A stretch of 64,000 bases of DNA, taken from contig JAMWBK010000002.1 in assembly GCA_029953675.1 (NCBI GenBank), forward strand, positions 682,001-746,000, written 5' to 3'. The stretch is from Rhodosorus marinus (Eukaryota; Rhodophyta; Stylonematophyceae; Stylonematales; Stylonemataceae). Each line of letters opens with the position of its first letter. The stretch's first letter is position 1. Below, piece after piece: positions 22,853-32,901 of the stretch. Below the pieces are notes generated by a model, which saw only the letters and a list, made by a program, of their open reading frames with translations, had not been told where the DNA came from and did no database searches. The position numbers and the translations under genes are program-made.

Positions 22853-24097
22853 ACCTCCCTCTCCTCCACCTCGAAAACCACCCACACCCCCACCCCCCAA
22901 ACAAAACACCTCAACACAAAATCAAAAACACACACCCACACTTCCTCCTCAAAAAAATTACATCAACTAAAACCTTTAACGAAAAAAAAAGCTTATCCCT
23001 CCTTCCTCACACCCACACCGAAAAAAAAAACAAAAACCCCACCAAAACTCCCACAAACCCGACCGAGACAAACCACAGTCACTCCCTCCTTCCTCCTCAA
23101 AAAAAACACTCCTATTTCTTCCCTCCATCCCGGAAAACACGAAATTGGCCGGTGGGTTCCCCACCTCAATCACCCAAAAAACCTCCTCAAAAGTCCATCC
23201 CATTGCCCCGTTTATCAATAAAAAAGAAAAAAAAGGGTCCAAAAATTCATCCGGATCTGAAAATCTCAATGGACGGACGAGGCAAGAAAAGGAAAACTTC
23301 CCCGCTGGCGCCCCCCCCCCGGCACTCCCAACCCCCACCTTTTCCCTCCTCCTTCCCTCTCCCACCTTTGTTTTTTTTTATTTTACTATGGCTTAACTTC
23401 ACCCACACAAAAAAAAATTTAATCTCCGACCGTGACCGTGATCCAAAATTAAGGAAATATATCTTATTAAAAGTCATATGTCTTTAATTAACGTGATATG
23501 CTTCTAAATCAAGGATTACTGTTGTGTGTGACAGCTGTCTTTATAAGGACAGCTGTTCGAAGGACCGGGTGGGGGACTTTTCGAGGGAAGGACATGTGAT
23601 ATCAATGGAGTTGGGACCTTTTCGGAAGGGGAGAGTCTAACTTTCTTTTTTAGGGAGGAGATTTGGATGCTAAAATACCGTACGCTATCCGATGTCCTCC
23701 CCTGTACTGGCGCAGGTATGTTCAAGTTGAGGTGCCCACCGAGTTTTACACACGACAAAGTCCAGCGAAACGGAGTGCCGTTATTCCCCATACGGGCGGA
23801 GAACCACAGTGTGCAGTTTCTGCTCGTCTTTAGAATAGCGATGCTCCATTTTTTGGAATATCATGCTCAGCAATCCAAGTCGCATGTTCCCGCATCTCTC
23901 CTTCGCGATTGCACAAGTAGTGAACTAGTCCTTGCGCGGGCCCATGGGCTGGCACGGAGCGATTTTGCCTGACATTACGAGTGCCTGAAGGGCTTTGTGT
24001 TCTAGTCACTATGAGGGCAATGTACTTCAACTTCAAACAACTTCCTTCCGTTTAGAAAGCGAAGTTGGAGAAACAAGAGGTCTGGATAGAGCCTGTG
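22853..24097. other. Intergenic region; C/A-rich leader of the lyase and AT-rich spacer
   Basis: 22853-23390 is rich in C and A on the plus strand, that is, G/T-rich on the lyase's own strand. It contains a C run at 23309-23318 and A runs. 23400-23520 is AT-rich. From 23650 to 23972 a plus ORF leads towards the next gene and might hold its first exon. Confidence 0.55.
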
Positions 24098-25634
24098 ATG
24101 GTGAACGATGTACCAGATTTGGAGGACTTGAGCGCCGCCATCATTATTCCAGTTCGGAACGGAGCTGAATATCTCTCCGCTTGTCTCGAGTCAGTTCTTA
24201 AACAGGACTACGAGTTGAACAGGATAACGGTCTCCATTTATGATGATGGATCGACTGAACCAGAAGTTCAAAATGTGATCAACGACTTCAAGCAGTTGAT
24301 GGAAGCTGTTGGGTGAGTGAAATTATCGCCCTCCTGGACGCCATAGTGTCCGCTGAACGTGCAACAAGGGTCTTGTATCTTGGTCTTGCATTCAGGATAG
24401 AATATCATACGAATGGGCACCCATCTGCCCTAGCTCCTCGAGGAGTAGGAGGAGCAAGGAACGAAGCTATTCAAGCTTGTCAAAGCACATATCTCATCTT
24501 CATGGATGCCGACGACGTTATGAGGACAGATCGTGTCTCCAGGCAGGTATGGCAGTGAGGTACCACGGAAGTTGCACTGGCTACTAATTAAACCCCTTTC
24601 TTCTTCCTAGATGAAGACCCTCGTCGAGGCTGGTCCAAACACCATTGTCGGAGGAAACTTTGACAGAATCCCAGAAGATGCCACCCCACGATACAGAGAT
24701 TATCACAAAAGGCTTGGAAGTAGTCATTTGGAACTATTCAATCACGCATTCCGTGACGCTCCTGTAGCTATGCCCACAATTGCATGCAGCAGGTAAGGAC
24801 CTTGCCCGTCTCATATACTTGAGACTCAGCGTCCCTACGACAAATCGAGTGTTCTCGAGGTTTCAGCTTCGACTGTCCATCAGTCCCACTGCAGAACTTT
24901 GTCTCAAAGTAGACCCTCTTTCTGTGGCGAACTACCCTTCCCGTCTCTTTCCTCAGAGATGCTTGGTTGAACGTGAACGGGTTCGAAGAAGGCGTAGGCG
25001 TTCCAGAGGATCTCCACTTCATCTACAGCCATCTTCGGAAAGGAGGACAGCTTACTAAGACGTGTGGAGAACCGGTGATAAGGTAGGGCCCCTCAGACCG
25101 TCTTGATACGCCTCATCTCTGCTTCGATCCTCTCCATCCTCTCGTCAACATTGCTGCTTCACTATGATCGATAAGAGCCGGACACGGGTACGACTGATGG
25201 CTCTCTTGTAGGCTCCCCAGAGCAACTGAATGAGGAGAAGCGTTCGCTTCTTTAGATATCGCTACCACCCTCAAATGACATCGTTCAGCTTGGATAGACG
25301 TGAGCTCCTGCAGGTACGAGCTAGAGCGTTTGAGGATCTTGTTTTGGACGCTCAATGGAAGGCGAGTACCTTCATGATTTGGGGAGCTGGAAGAGACGGA
25401 AGAGCGTTTTTTCGCTCTCTCAGTCCTGAAGGGAAGCAGAGGGTGCGTGCCTTCGTTGACGTGGATTTGAAGAAGATTGGTACTCGATGCCATGGACTCG
25501 AGGTTCTCCCCGTGAGCGGCTTATTATCACCTTTTGTAACTTGCGTAGCGCTGGACAGAACCAATGGGGCGTTTGAGCGGAACTTGGAGCGAACGGGATT
25601 CCTTCTAGGAACAGATTTTTATTACATCTCATAA
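24098..25634 (+). CDS. B3GNTL1-like family 2 glycosyltransferase
   Basis: Five exons (24098-24312, 24396-24546, 24611-24792, 24957-25082, 25256-25634) give about 350 residues, close to animal B3GNTL1. The GT2 fold is seen in AAIIIPVRNGAEYLSACLESVLKQ and VSIYDDGST. Next come RGVGGARNEAIQACQSTYLIF with the metal-binding MDADD motif, and GGNFDR. A C-terminal second domain has RYRYHPQMTSFS, FMIWGAGRDGRAFFR and VRAFVDVDLKKIG, then PFVTCVALD. This accessory domain is shared with B3GNTL1. Acceptor sugar unknown. The start is uncertain: a splice acceptor at 24054-24055 precedes KAKLEKQEVW in frame, so an upstream first exon is likely. No signal peptide or membrane segment is visible. Confidence 0.82.
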
Positions 25635-25836
25635 CTAACTAGAATTCCGTTTGCTTCCCTCCATATTGCATCCTGAGGTTGAGCTGGACATTCTGAATCC
25701 AACCAATGGAGCCATGTGAGTGTATCGAGACTTAAAAAGGACTTGCTGGGGAACATGGAAGTAACTTTTTTCACGACCCTCATGCTTTCATCGCTCCGAA
25801 TATCGACCTGTACCGCTATTCTTCCGAGCCCTGTGC

Positions 25837-26623
25837 TCATGCAGCTTCCATATCGTTCAAAAGTCCGTCGCACGCCTCATCAAGCAAGTCGAGCACTTTC
25901 TCAAAACCATCAGACCCACCATAGTATGGATCAGGAACGGGCTTGCCCTTGTTGTTGGAAGAATAATCCAGCATCAGCGAAGTCTTCTTCTTCGCAAGAT
26001 CGAGGTATTCTGGACCCCAGTACTCAGCAGCCTTCATAATCTCCTTGTAGTTGCTCGAGTCCATCCCTAACAGCAGAGAGCAACCAGTTAGAAGTCCTCA
26101 TCTTCCAAAGCATTGCGTAACGCTGAGCTCATGGCCATTACCAATAATTCGATCGAACTTCTCCAAGTCCTCTTTGTTGAGTGGGCGAGATCTCGACGTG
26201 AGCGCAATACCTCGTTTGGCAGCAGTCTGCATCATTCGGGAATCAGAAGAGTCGCCTTCGTGGTACGACCAGCCCCCGTCAGTGAACCAATCTGGATTTC
26301 CACCTCCGGTACCGCAGGAATCGATTTCGTACGCTGCAGCTTTGCCGTCCCTGTCCACCACGGTCTGGTACCAGAGAATAACGATACTGATGAGACCAGA
26401 AGAGCTAGTCGGCCATATTTCAGACTTTGTAGAGGCTTACTTTGAACATCGCCTCTGCAGTAGGACTCCGACAGATGTTGCCAAGGCAAACGAACAAAAC
26501 GCTCGATTGACTAGACGACATTCTCACCTCGCGACGCCGTGATCCTGGACTGAACGCACTTGGCACAAATGCCATCACCAAGAAAAACAAACTCGAGGAA
26601 ACTAGGAATCCGAAATGGTTCAA
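25837..26623 (-). CDS. Low-molecular-weight protein tyrosine phosphatase with N-terminal hydrophobic extension
   Basis: Three minus-strand exons, 26623-26441, 26364-26142 and 26066-25837, give 211 residues. The catalytic loop VLFVCLGNICRSPTAEAMF (C-x5-R-S) is at residues 42-60, followed by IDSCGTGG, GIALTSRSRPL, FDRIIGMDSSNY and the general-acid loop VPDPYYGG. All key residues are present. Unlike ordinary cytosolic enzymes it has about 34 extra N-terminal residues, MNHFGFLVSSSLFFLVMAF and onward, that look like a signal or targeting sequence with F at position 4. The alternative start MSSSQSS (residue 35) would give a plain 177-residue cytosolic enzyme. It is convergent with the glycosyltransferase, 202 bases apart. 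Confidence 0.88.
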
Positions 26624-27936
26624 ACTGCCTGACGATCCAGTCCTTATCGGTATCCCAGATACCAGTCTGTCTCCAAAAGGATCCGAAGCAGTGACTCAAT
26701 CTCATCGCCATCCCGATAAGCAAAAATGGGTTGGGGACGAAGGGTGCGAGTGCCGCCCTAGGGGGGGGGAAACTCGGGAACGAGAGCCTTGATCTACGGA
26801 CCCACACCACATAAAACTCCAACTAATGACAGACATGGGGGTCCATATCCACGCAGCCCAGAGCTGGCCGGCGGGCGACAAAGTCCACGCGGGGACTCTG
26901 TCCGGTTAACGATCACAACGATTCCTCTAGGACTGCCTGGCTATGAAAAACAGGACAGTTTCAGTGGTAAAATATAGCACCATTGAGTAATCTGATTCTC
27001 ATTATCAATCAATCGCGAATATTATACCCTCTCAATGTCCTCTTCGTCAAAAGCCCAAACTTGTCCCGCCACCGTTTTCAGGACAGACTGTCGTATCGAA
27101 CTATCCAGCTCGTCAAATGTTGAATTTCAAATAAAACAGTATATAATGACTGTATCTCAATCAATATAACTTTCCGCCCGGAGCGATTAGGGTTTTGAAG
27201 ACGTGAGTGTCGCCTAGTCCAAATTTTTTTGTTTCTTTGGGCTTAGCTGGCATTCTGCCTGTTGATCTGGAGCTTGGCTGCGCCAAGTATCGTGGTATCT
27301 TATGACACCCACTCCTGGAATAGTTTTCAACTGGAGCAGCGATTTTTCTTTTGAAGCACGGCGACCGACGCCGGGGTCAAGGAAAGGAAATTTTCTTATG
27401 GCCGTTGTTCGGATTCCGTTTTTGCGTTGGAACGCTTCGTAGGCAGCCATTTTCCCCCAGTGTAGTCGACCCCTGAGAAGCTCGGTATTCTCTTCATCGT
27501 TCTTTCTGTCCGTCAATTTTCCTTGGACTAAGGGGCCCAGCGGATGAATGAGGAAGACAAACTGCACGTACCCGGTGGAACTTCCGAAGAGCTTTTAGGA
27601 AGCGCAAACAGTGAAGCGGAATGAGCCACCCAAGTTCTTGAGATTAGCATATCCTATAAGCATCATTTTTCTGTAGATGACAGCTGCTTGGAAGATTTGA
27701 TTCCCAGCCGACAAGGCACGGCCATGCGCTCCAACACTTGCACGCCTACATGTGAAACCGAGCGGATCCAGTTGGACTACTTCGACGTCGGGGTTTGGTG
27801 GCGGCGGCAGCTCCTGAACAAGCGGAAATGTTAGCAGAGGGATCTTGCTTTCCTGTTCAATGTTCTGTTCAGGTTTGAACGAGGACGGGAAACTTTAATA
27901 TTCTTCCACCTGCGAAAACCTGTCTAAACGAGCACG
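26624..27936. other. Intergenic region
   Basis: 1.3 kb with a G run at 26761-26769, an AT-rich stretch at 26970-27170 that repeats the 16-mer TATCTCAATCAATATA seen at about 17013, and a small minus-strand ORF listed separately. Confidence 0.45.
27214..27450 (-). CDS. Small basic ORF of 78 residues, unknown
   Basis: ATG at 27450 with A at -3, reading MAAYEAFQRKNGIRTTAIRK and then FPFLDPGVGRR. Basic, with a proline/glycine-rich middle and no cysteine pairs or membrane helix. The frame is open 39 codons further upstream without an ATG. No family is recognised. A small mitochondrial or ribosomal-type protein is possible, but this may be noise. Confidence 0.25.
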   Translation of the reverse strand: MAAYEAFQRKNGIRTTAIRKFPFLDPGVGRRASKEKSLLQLKTIPGVGVIRYHDTWRSQAPDQQAECQLSPKKQKNLD

Positions 27937-29060
27937 ATGATTGGATTTGTGAACCCACTGGTTGCGTGCGGCGGCACTGACGCAAGGCGGCGTTCGATGA
28001 TCTGTAATGCGAAGAAACCGCGATCAAAGCGCGGGTTTTCTACGAATGGAAAAGATGAAGAACTGGAGAGGTACCTCGCACTTAATCGCCCGGCTCCCTT
28101 TCACGGCAGATTTCTTCTAACGGTCTATTCTGCTACTGCAGGATTGCTAGCGAATGGCGTAGGAAACAGAAACGAGAAGAAGAGAAGAAAACCATGAAGA
28201 AAGAGAAGGAGGAAAAAATAGCTTCGCAGCAGGCGAAACGCGCAGCGGACAAGAAGAACCGGAGTTCTTCTACCATGACAAGTGGTGATGGTGGTGCAGC
28301 ACCGACTTCGAGAAAAAATCCATATGTTGAGCCTGCAAAAAGTAGCGGACGGACAACCTTGAAGCCCGAAGAGGTCGCTGGAGTACGATTTGGTGGCTCA
28401 TTCACAATGGACATTCCCCGCACACGGGTTCCAGAGATTGCGTTTATGGGACGGTCAAATGTTGGGAAATCATCAACTATTAATTGCCTCACGGGCCTCA
28501 AAAAGAAGGTCGCGAAGACCTCAAAGCAGCCGGGAAGAACCCAGCAGATTAACTTTTTCATCCTCAGTGACGCGGAACAGCAAGATCTGGCGACGCTTGT
28601 CGATCTTCCTGGTTACGGGTTTGCTAAGATTGGCATGGAAGACCAAAGAAGCATTGAGGTCTTCCTTGAAAAGTAAGCACCAAGTGCACAGAAACTGCAC
28701 AAGCACGAAATTGGTGAAGAGCTTTAACGCTGAGAGAAAGATGCTCCATCACGTCGCAGGTATTTAAGTGATCGGGAGGAGCTCAAGCTTGTCGTTATCC
28801 TCGTCGATAGTCGAAGGGAGCCACAGGCGACGGACATTGCTCTGGTGAATACTCTTCGTCAATTCCCTTGCAAGACGCAAATAGTTATGACGAAGATAGA
28901 CCTCATGACTCCATCTAATCTCTCGAAGAATGCCCAGGCATTTGCGGAAGCCGCGGGATTAACCGATGACGACGAGGACCTTATTTTCTTCTCCGCTGTA
29001 ACTGGTCAAGGACGAGGTCTTCTCTGGCAGGCTGCTCAGGAAGCAATTGCCATGAGCTAG
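27937..29060 (+). CDS. EngB/YihA-type GTPase, probably plastid
   Basis: Three exons, 27937-28070, 28142-28672 and 28760-29060, give 321 residues. The bacterial enzyme aids late large-subunit ribosome assembly. The GTPase motifs are G1 [11 protein letters not shown], switch region [12 protein letters not shown]3 [10 protein letters not shown]4 MTKID and G5-like FFSAVTGQG, in family order. Before them lie about 110 residues: a transit-like start [13 protein letters not shown] with F at position 4, then a highly charged helix ([20 protein letters not shown]). A plastid location is inferred from the start and the bacterial type of the enzyme. Confidence 0.88.
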
Positions 29061-29820
29061 TTCAATACGGCGTCGAAATATCCTAACCGAATGACTCGAA
29101 GTACGCGCAATTGGATGAATCGCAAAGACATCGCAACGAAAAACTTATGCGACGGGAAAGAAAGGTCGTCGAAGTGCACACTCCAGGTCAGGCTCGAAAG
29201 CGGACGGGAAGGTGAGCGAGATCCAAGCGCTGACGTCGCAAAGCGGATTTCATGATTTTCCGTCCCATTTCTCCCCGCTGCCGAATGACCCTGTCCGGAC
29301 GCCAACAATGTTGTAACCGGGGGGTGCATGTCGTCCTTAAGCACTCTAAATAGAAAATTTTGTTGCGAGGAGATCAACGGCTCTTCTTCCATCTCTGGAA
29401 TTTGCCAGCAACATCCTAACACAACCCATAGAACAATACTCTTGACACTACCCTGAAGCCAACTTCACGAAATCGACTAGAAAAAAAGAAGCAATATCAT
29501 ACCACTACCCTGAAGCATGACCGTTTTGCTTATTGACTATGAGTAACTACCCTGAAGCAATATCCTATATCATTCAAATAACCCTGAAGCATTGGATGAT
29601 TTCTGAAGTTGCGAAAGAGGATGGGGTTTTGCGGCCAAGCTTGGTTTGATGAGCAGCTGGCAGATGGAAAGACTCCTTCTGCATCTAGAGTTTGCTCCTC
29701 TTTTTGATGCTTTACATGCTTAATCAGAACAGAACTGACTGTTTATGTTTTGTGCGAGTGGGCAGTATGACAGCAAGATAGACGGAGACGCGGGGTTTGA
29801 GTTCGAGTGGTTTTCACAAA
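29061..29820. other. Intergenic region, ALG1 promoter
   Basis: Contains four copies of a CCCTGAAGC motif (listed separately). The last 200 bases before ALG1 are rich in G and T on the plus strand. Confidence 0.5.
29447..29590. repeat. Dispersed direct repeat ACTACCCTGAAGC
   Basis: The 13-mer occurs exactly at 29447-29459, 29504-29516 and 29546-29558. A fourth partial copy (AACCCTGAAGC) is at 29580-29590. Spacings are 57, 42 and about 33 bases. Confidence 0.85.
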
Positions 29821-31264
29821 ATGCTGATTGTGTTGGGCATTGCGGTTCTATCGATCGCGGTACTGTGCGTCTTGGTCAGGTATATTGGGCTTCGGACAAG
29901 GAATGGAAGGCTAAGAGCGACGGTGGTTGTTCTCGGAGATGTGGAGAGGTCTCCGAGGATCCGAAGGCAGGCTGTTGAGTTGGTGGATGATGACTGGGAG
30001 GTCACTTTGGTAGGGTACATTGAACCAGGCTCCAAGTTGAAGGATGGCGACTCTATCGACGGTTTCACATTGCGGAATGCACCGTACGGGTTCGTCGTGC
30101 GGGCTAGAGGGATCATGTACTTCGCTCTTGCAGGGCTTGCAGCGATATACAGAGCTTTTGCCCTGTTGGTCCTTCTGTTTAGACTACCCGTGCAAGACGT
30201 AGGGAAACTCCTCGAACAAGAATTTCCCTTCCATGGATCTAGCACTAACCCAAAACATCGCTCACACGAACTTTGTTTCGATGCAGATCTTTCTGATCCA
30301 GAATCCACCGTGCATTCCAACGTTCCTTGTTGTCATTATCGTGATGGCTATTCGCCACCCCAGGGCGTCACTAGTTATCGATTGGCACAACCTCGCCTAC
30401 ACCATCATGAGCTCTAATCCACGCGTTCCTGCCGCTGCAGTCCGATTGGCAGAGGTTTACGAGCAAGTCTTTAGCCACTTCGCTGACGCGCACTTCTCGG
30501 TCACCAACGCCCTCGCTTCGTTCTTGCACCGGAGCTTCGGAATTAAAAATGTGGCTGTTCTTCCAGATCGGCCCAGTACGATCTTCAGGCCTGGGCTTGC
30601 ACTTCCGGAGAGTCTGCGCTGCAGCCTCGGTAATGACCTCATGGACGGACGGGGAGCGCTGGCAATCACGTCCACCAGTTGGACACCTGATGAAAATTTT
30701 TCCGTACTGCTTCATGCGCTTCCGCTCATCGACCGCCAACTATGCGCTCCAGCGGGGAAGCGTCACATGCCTTCATCGCTCACGATCCTTATCACCGGGA
30801 AGGGCCCGCTCCGAAGTCAGTTCGAGGAGAAGTTATCTAGCCTATCGCTTCGAAGAGTCACAGTGAAAACGGTCTGGCTGAGATATGAAGACTACGTCGC
30901 GTGCTTAAGCGCTTCAGACTTTGGAATCTCTTTCCACTTCTCAAGCTCGGGTCTTGACCTACCAATGAAAGCTCTCGACATGCTCGGGTGCGGTCTCCCA
31001 GTGCTCTCGCCCAGCTACCCGTCCGTGTCTGAACTCATTGAGGACGGAAGGAACGGACTATTGTTCAAAACTCCAGTAGAGCTCGCTGAACATATCACAA
31101 TGCTTCTGTCCGACTGGCCAAAAGGAGAGGTCCTCAACAGCCTGAAGAAGACTGCCGAGGGCTGGTTCGCAGAGCCGCAAGACAAATGGCGGCCGACTTG
31201 GCTCGCCACAGCTAGGCCTATTCTACGGGGACTAGTTGAGGAGAAGACGTTGAAAGGATCTTAA
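29821..31264 (+). CDS. ALG1: ALG1 chitobiosyldiphosphodolichol beta-mannosyltransferase
   Basis: Two exons, 29821-30198 and 30287-31264, give 451 residues (yeast 449). The enzyme adds the first mannose to GlcNAc2-PP-dolichol on the cytosolic face of the ER. An N-terminal membrane anchor (IVLGIAVLSIAVLCVLVRYI) is followed by the ALG1 signatures VVVLGDVERSPRIRRQAVEL and EVTLVGYIEPG. Exon 2 begins IFLIQNPPCIPTF, then LVIDWHNLAYTIM, VTNALASFL, VLPDRPSTIFR and the GT33 C-terminal site LPMKALDMLGCGLPVLSP followed by SELIEDGRNGLLF. The upstream TTG extension lacks an ATG, so the start is 29821. Confidence 0.93.
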
Positions 31265-31320
31265 GGAGTCATCGAACGCACCCACAAATGAATGTCAACA
31301 GACGGTTCGTAGTCAGAAGC

Positions 31321-32392
31321 TTAGAATTGAAGCGGCATGTGATCGCCAACTTGTGAACCGTCTGGTAGCTGATAGTGCCAGTCAGGTGTGCAAAAGAATA
31401 CGGCAGACGTTCTCGTTCCCTCGTTTGGAGCGGACGCAACCCTGTGTACACCAGCGCGGAACTGCCCGATTGACATCATCTGCCCGAAGCGACCGACGAT
31501 GCAAAGGATTTTCTCATCGCAGTTGGTCGCCTGCATTGCATTGGAACACAAGAGAAACACACAGACCTGATAAGTCGACGAAAAACGCCTCCCGTGGGGT
31601 GTGTCCTTCGTTTCCATTCCAACCTTGACCCACTGATTGAAACTTCACGAAGAAAAGAGACAAGAGAGGGTCTTAGGGACTAGGCTTTTTTTATTCCCAC
31701 TCAAAATCGAAAAGAAGAAACTGGGATTTTCAATGTGCCACGTACTCTTCGAGAAAGATCTCAAGACCGGCAGTCTTGTCCTGGATCAGCAGGCTAACAG
31801 ATGTTAGGTCGATGTGGTCGCGAAAGCGATCCTCGGATCCTGTGCTCACACCTGGGTAGAGCTTAACCTCCAACTCTGAATCCGCGTTTCCATGCGCAAA
31901 CGTAGATGGCAGGTCTATGGAAGAGAGCACAGACATGGCAGCCTGATGGGCAAAGTTGAAGTAATCCAGGCATGCCGGTCGCAGCTTTGGGTACTCATTC
32001 GGCCACTTGTTCCTCCGACTGCTGGCTTCCATCCAAAGTTCGGTGGGAGAATCAATGGATTCGAAATAGGCCTGTCGGAACTTCTCCGGGTGGGTCGCTT
32101 CGCGGCCGATGTTGAAACATTGTACTCCGGTGTCTGTGGTGCCTGAGAACCTGTAGAAACCTCGCTTTTGACTGCCGTCAATTGTTTCGACTCTTGATTT
32201 CGCCTGATCGTCTGCTTCTCCCAGAAAGATCCTCCCTTCACGAAGCACGTTTGCAGGAAGCGAGCGCAGACCCCCTGGAAGGGCGAGATACGCAAACCCG
32301 GAGCTCGACAGACTTGACTTGAGTGCTTCTTTGGACGCCGGAGCTACAAAAGGCCCCAACTTGCCGAGCTGTAGCTCTATAGTGTGAATCAT
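31321..32392 (-). CDS. 2-oxoglutarate/Fe(II)-dependent oxygenase, isopenicillin-N-synthase-like
   Basis: Three minus-strand exons, 32392-31742, 31632-31567 and 31530-31321, give 308 residues. The iron ligands are visible: HID in RFRDHIDLTSVSLLIQD, and the distal histidine in FRAGVHRVASA. The 2OG-binding arginine-serine follows in GTRTSAVFF. The N-terminal region has the family's LGEADDQAKSRV and KRGFYRFSG segment. Exon 2 supplies WVKVGMETK and the last exon starts ATNCDEKILCIVGRFGQ, matching the conserved strand before the distal histidine. Substrate unknown; the superfamily oxidises many small molecules. The 3' end is 56 bases from the ALG1 stop, tail to tail. Confidence 0.82.
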
Positions 32393-32901
32393 CACGTTTC
32401 GTCCCTATCAAGCCTTGTAGGCTGCCGAACACTTCCAATGGAGCTCTCGTCGCAGAAGCAAACGGGCCGGGCTGACGAGGCCGCTTTTGTTGCCGGTCCT
32501 CATTTCCGCGGTTCGGGCTGACTGAGAGCTGAGAGCTCGCACGGTTGATTCCGTAACGAAACTGGCAGCTTGTGGTTGTTTGAACCGCTCTTTTTAATAA
32601 GACAAATTACTAAAGATGAAAAAAATCAAAGGAAAATTTTTGCGTCGAAACGCACACGGTCTATCTCAGAACTACCGCATACCCACAAACGTAAAACAGA
32701 TACGATTATGCAGCGTTCTCATGTAGATGGGTTCCCCGGGTCTGTCGCAGTGTCTCATGCCGATCGCGTCAAAGCTTCCTCGTCGATGACTTGCGTCTCA
32801 ACAATGGTTCCAATCGACACACGGATGGCGGGTGCCGAGACAACGTTACAGAGAGACGAAGAATGCGCCTTTCTTGCCACTTGCTGTTCTGCTGAAAGCT
32901 A
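32393..32901. other. Intergenic region
   Basis: About 510 bases between two minus-strand genes, presumably the promoter of the oxygenase and the 3' end of the transporter. No gene recognised. Confidence 0.5.

Noticed and set aside
22976-23487. ORFs in both directions in the C/A-rich tract
   Set aside because: Low-complexity sequence, antisense or leader of the phycobilin lyase gene.
29447-29590. CCCTGAAGC repeats as a telomere-like tract
   Set aside because: Units are not contiguous and the motif does not match any telomere repeat.
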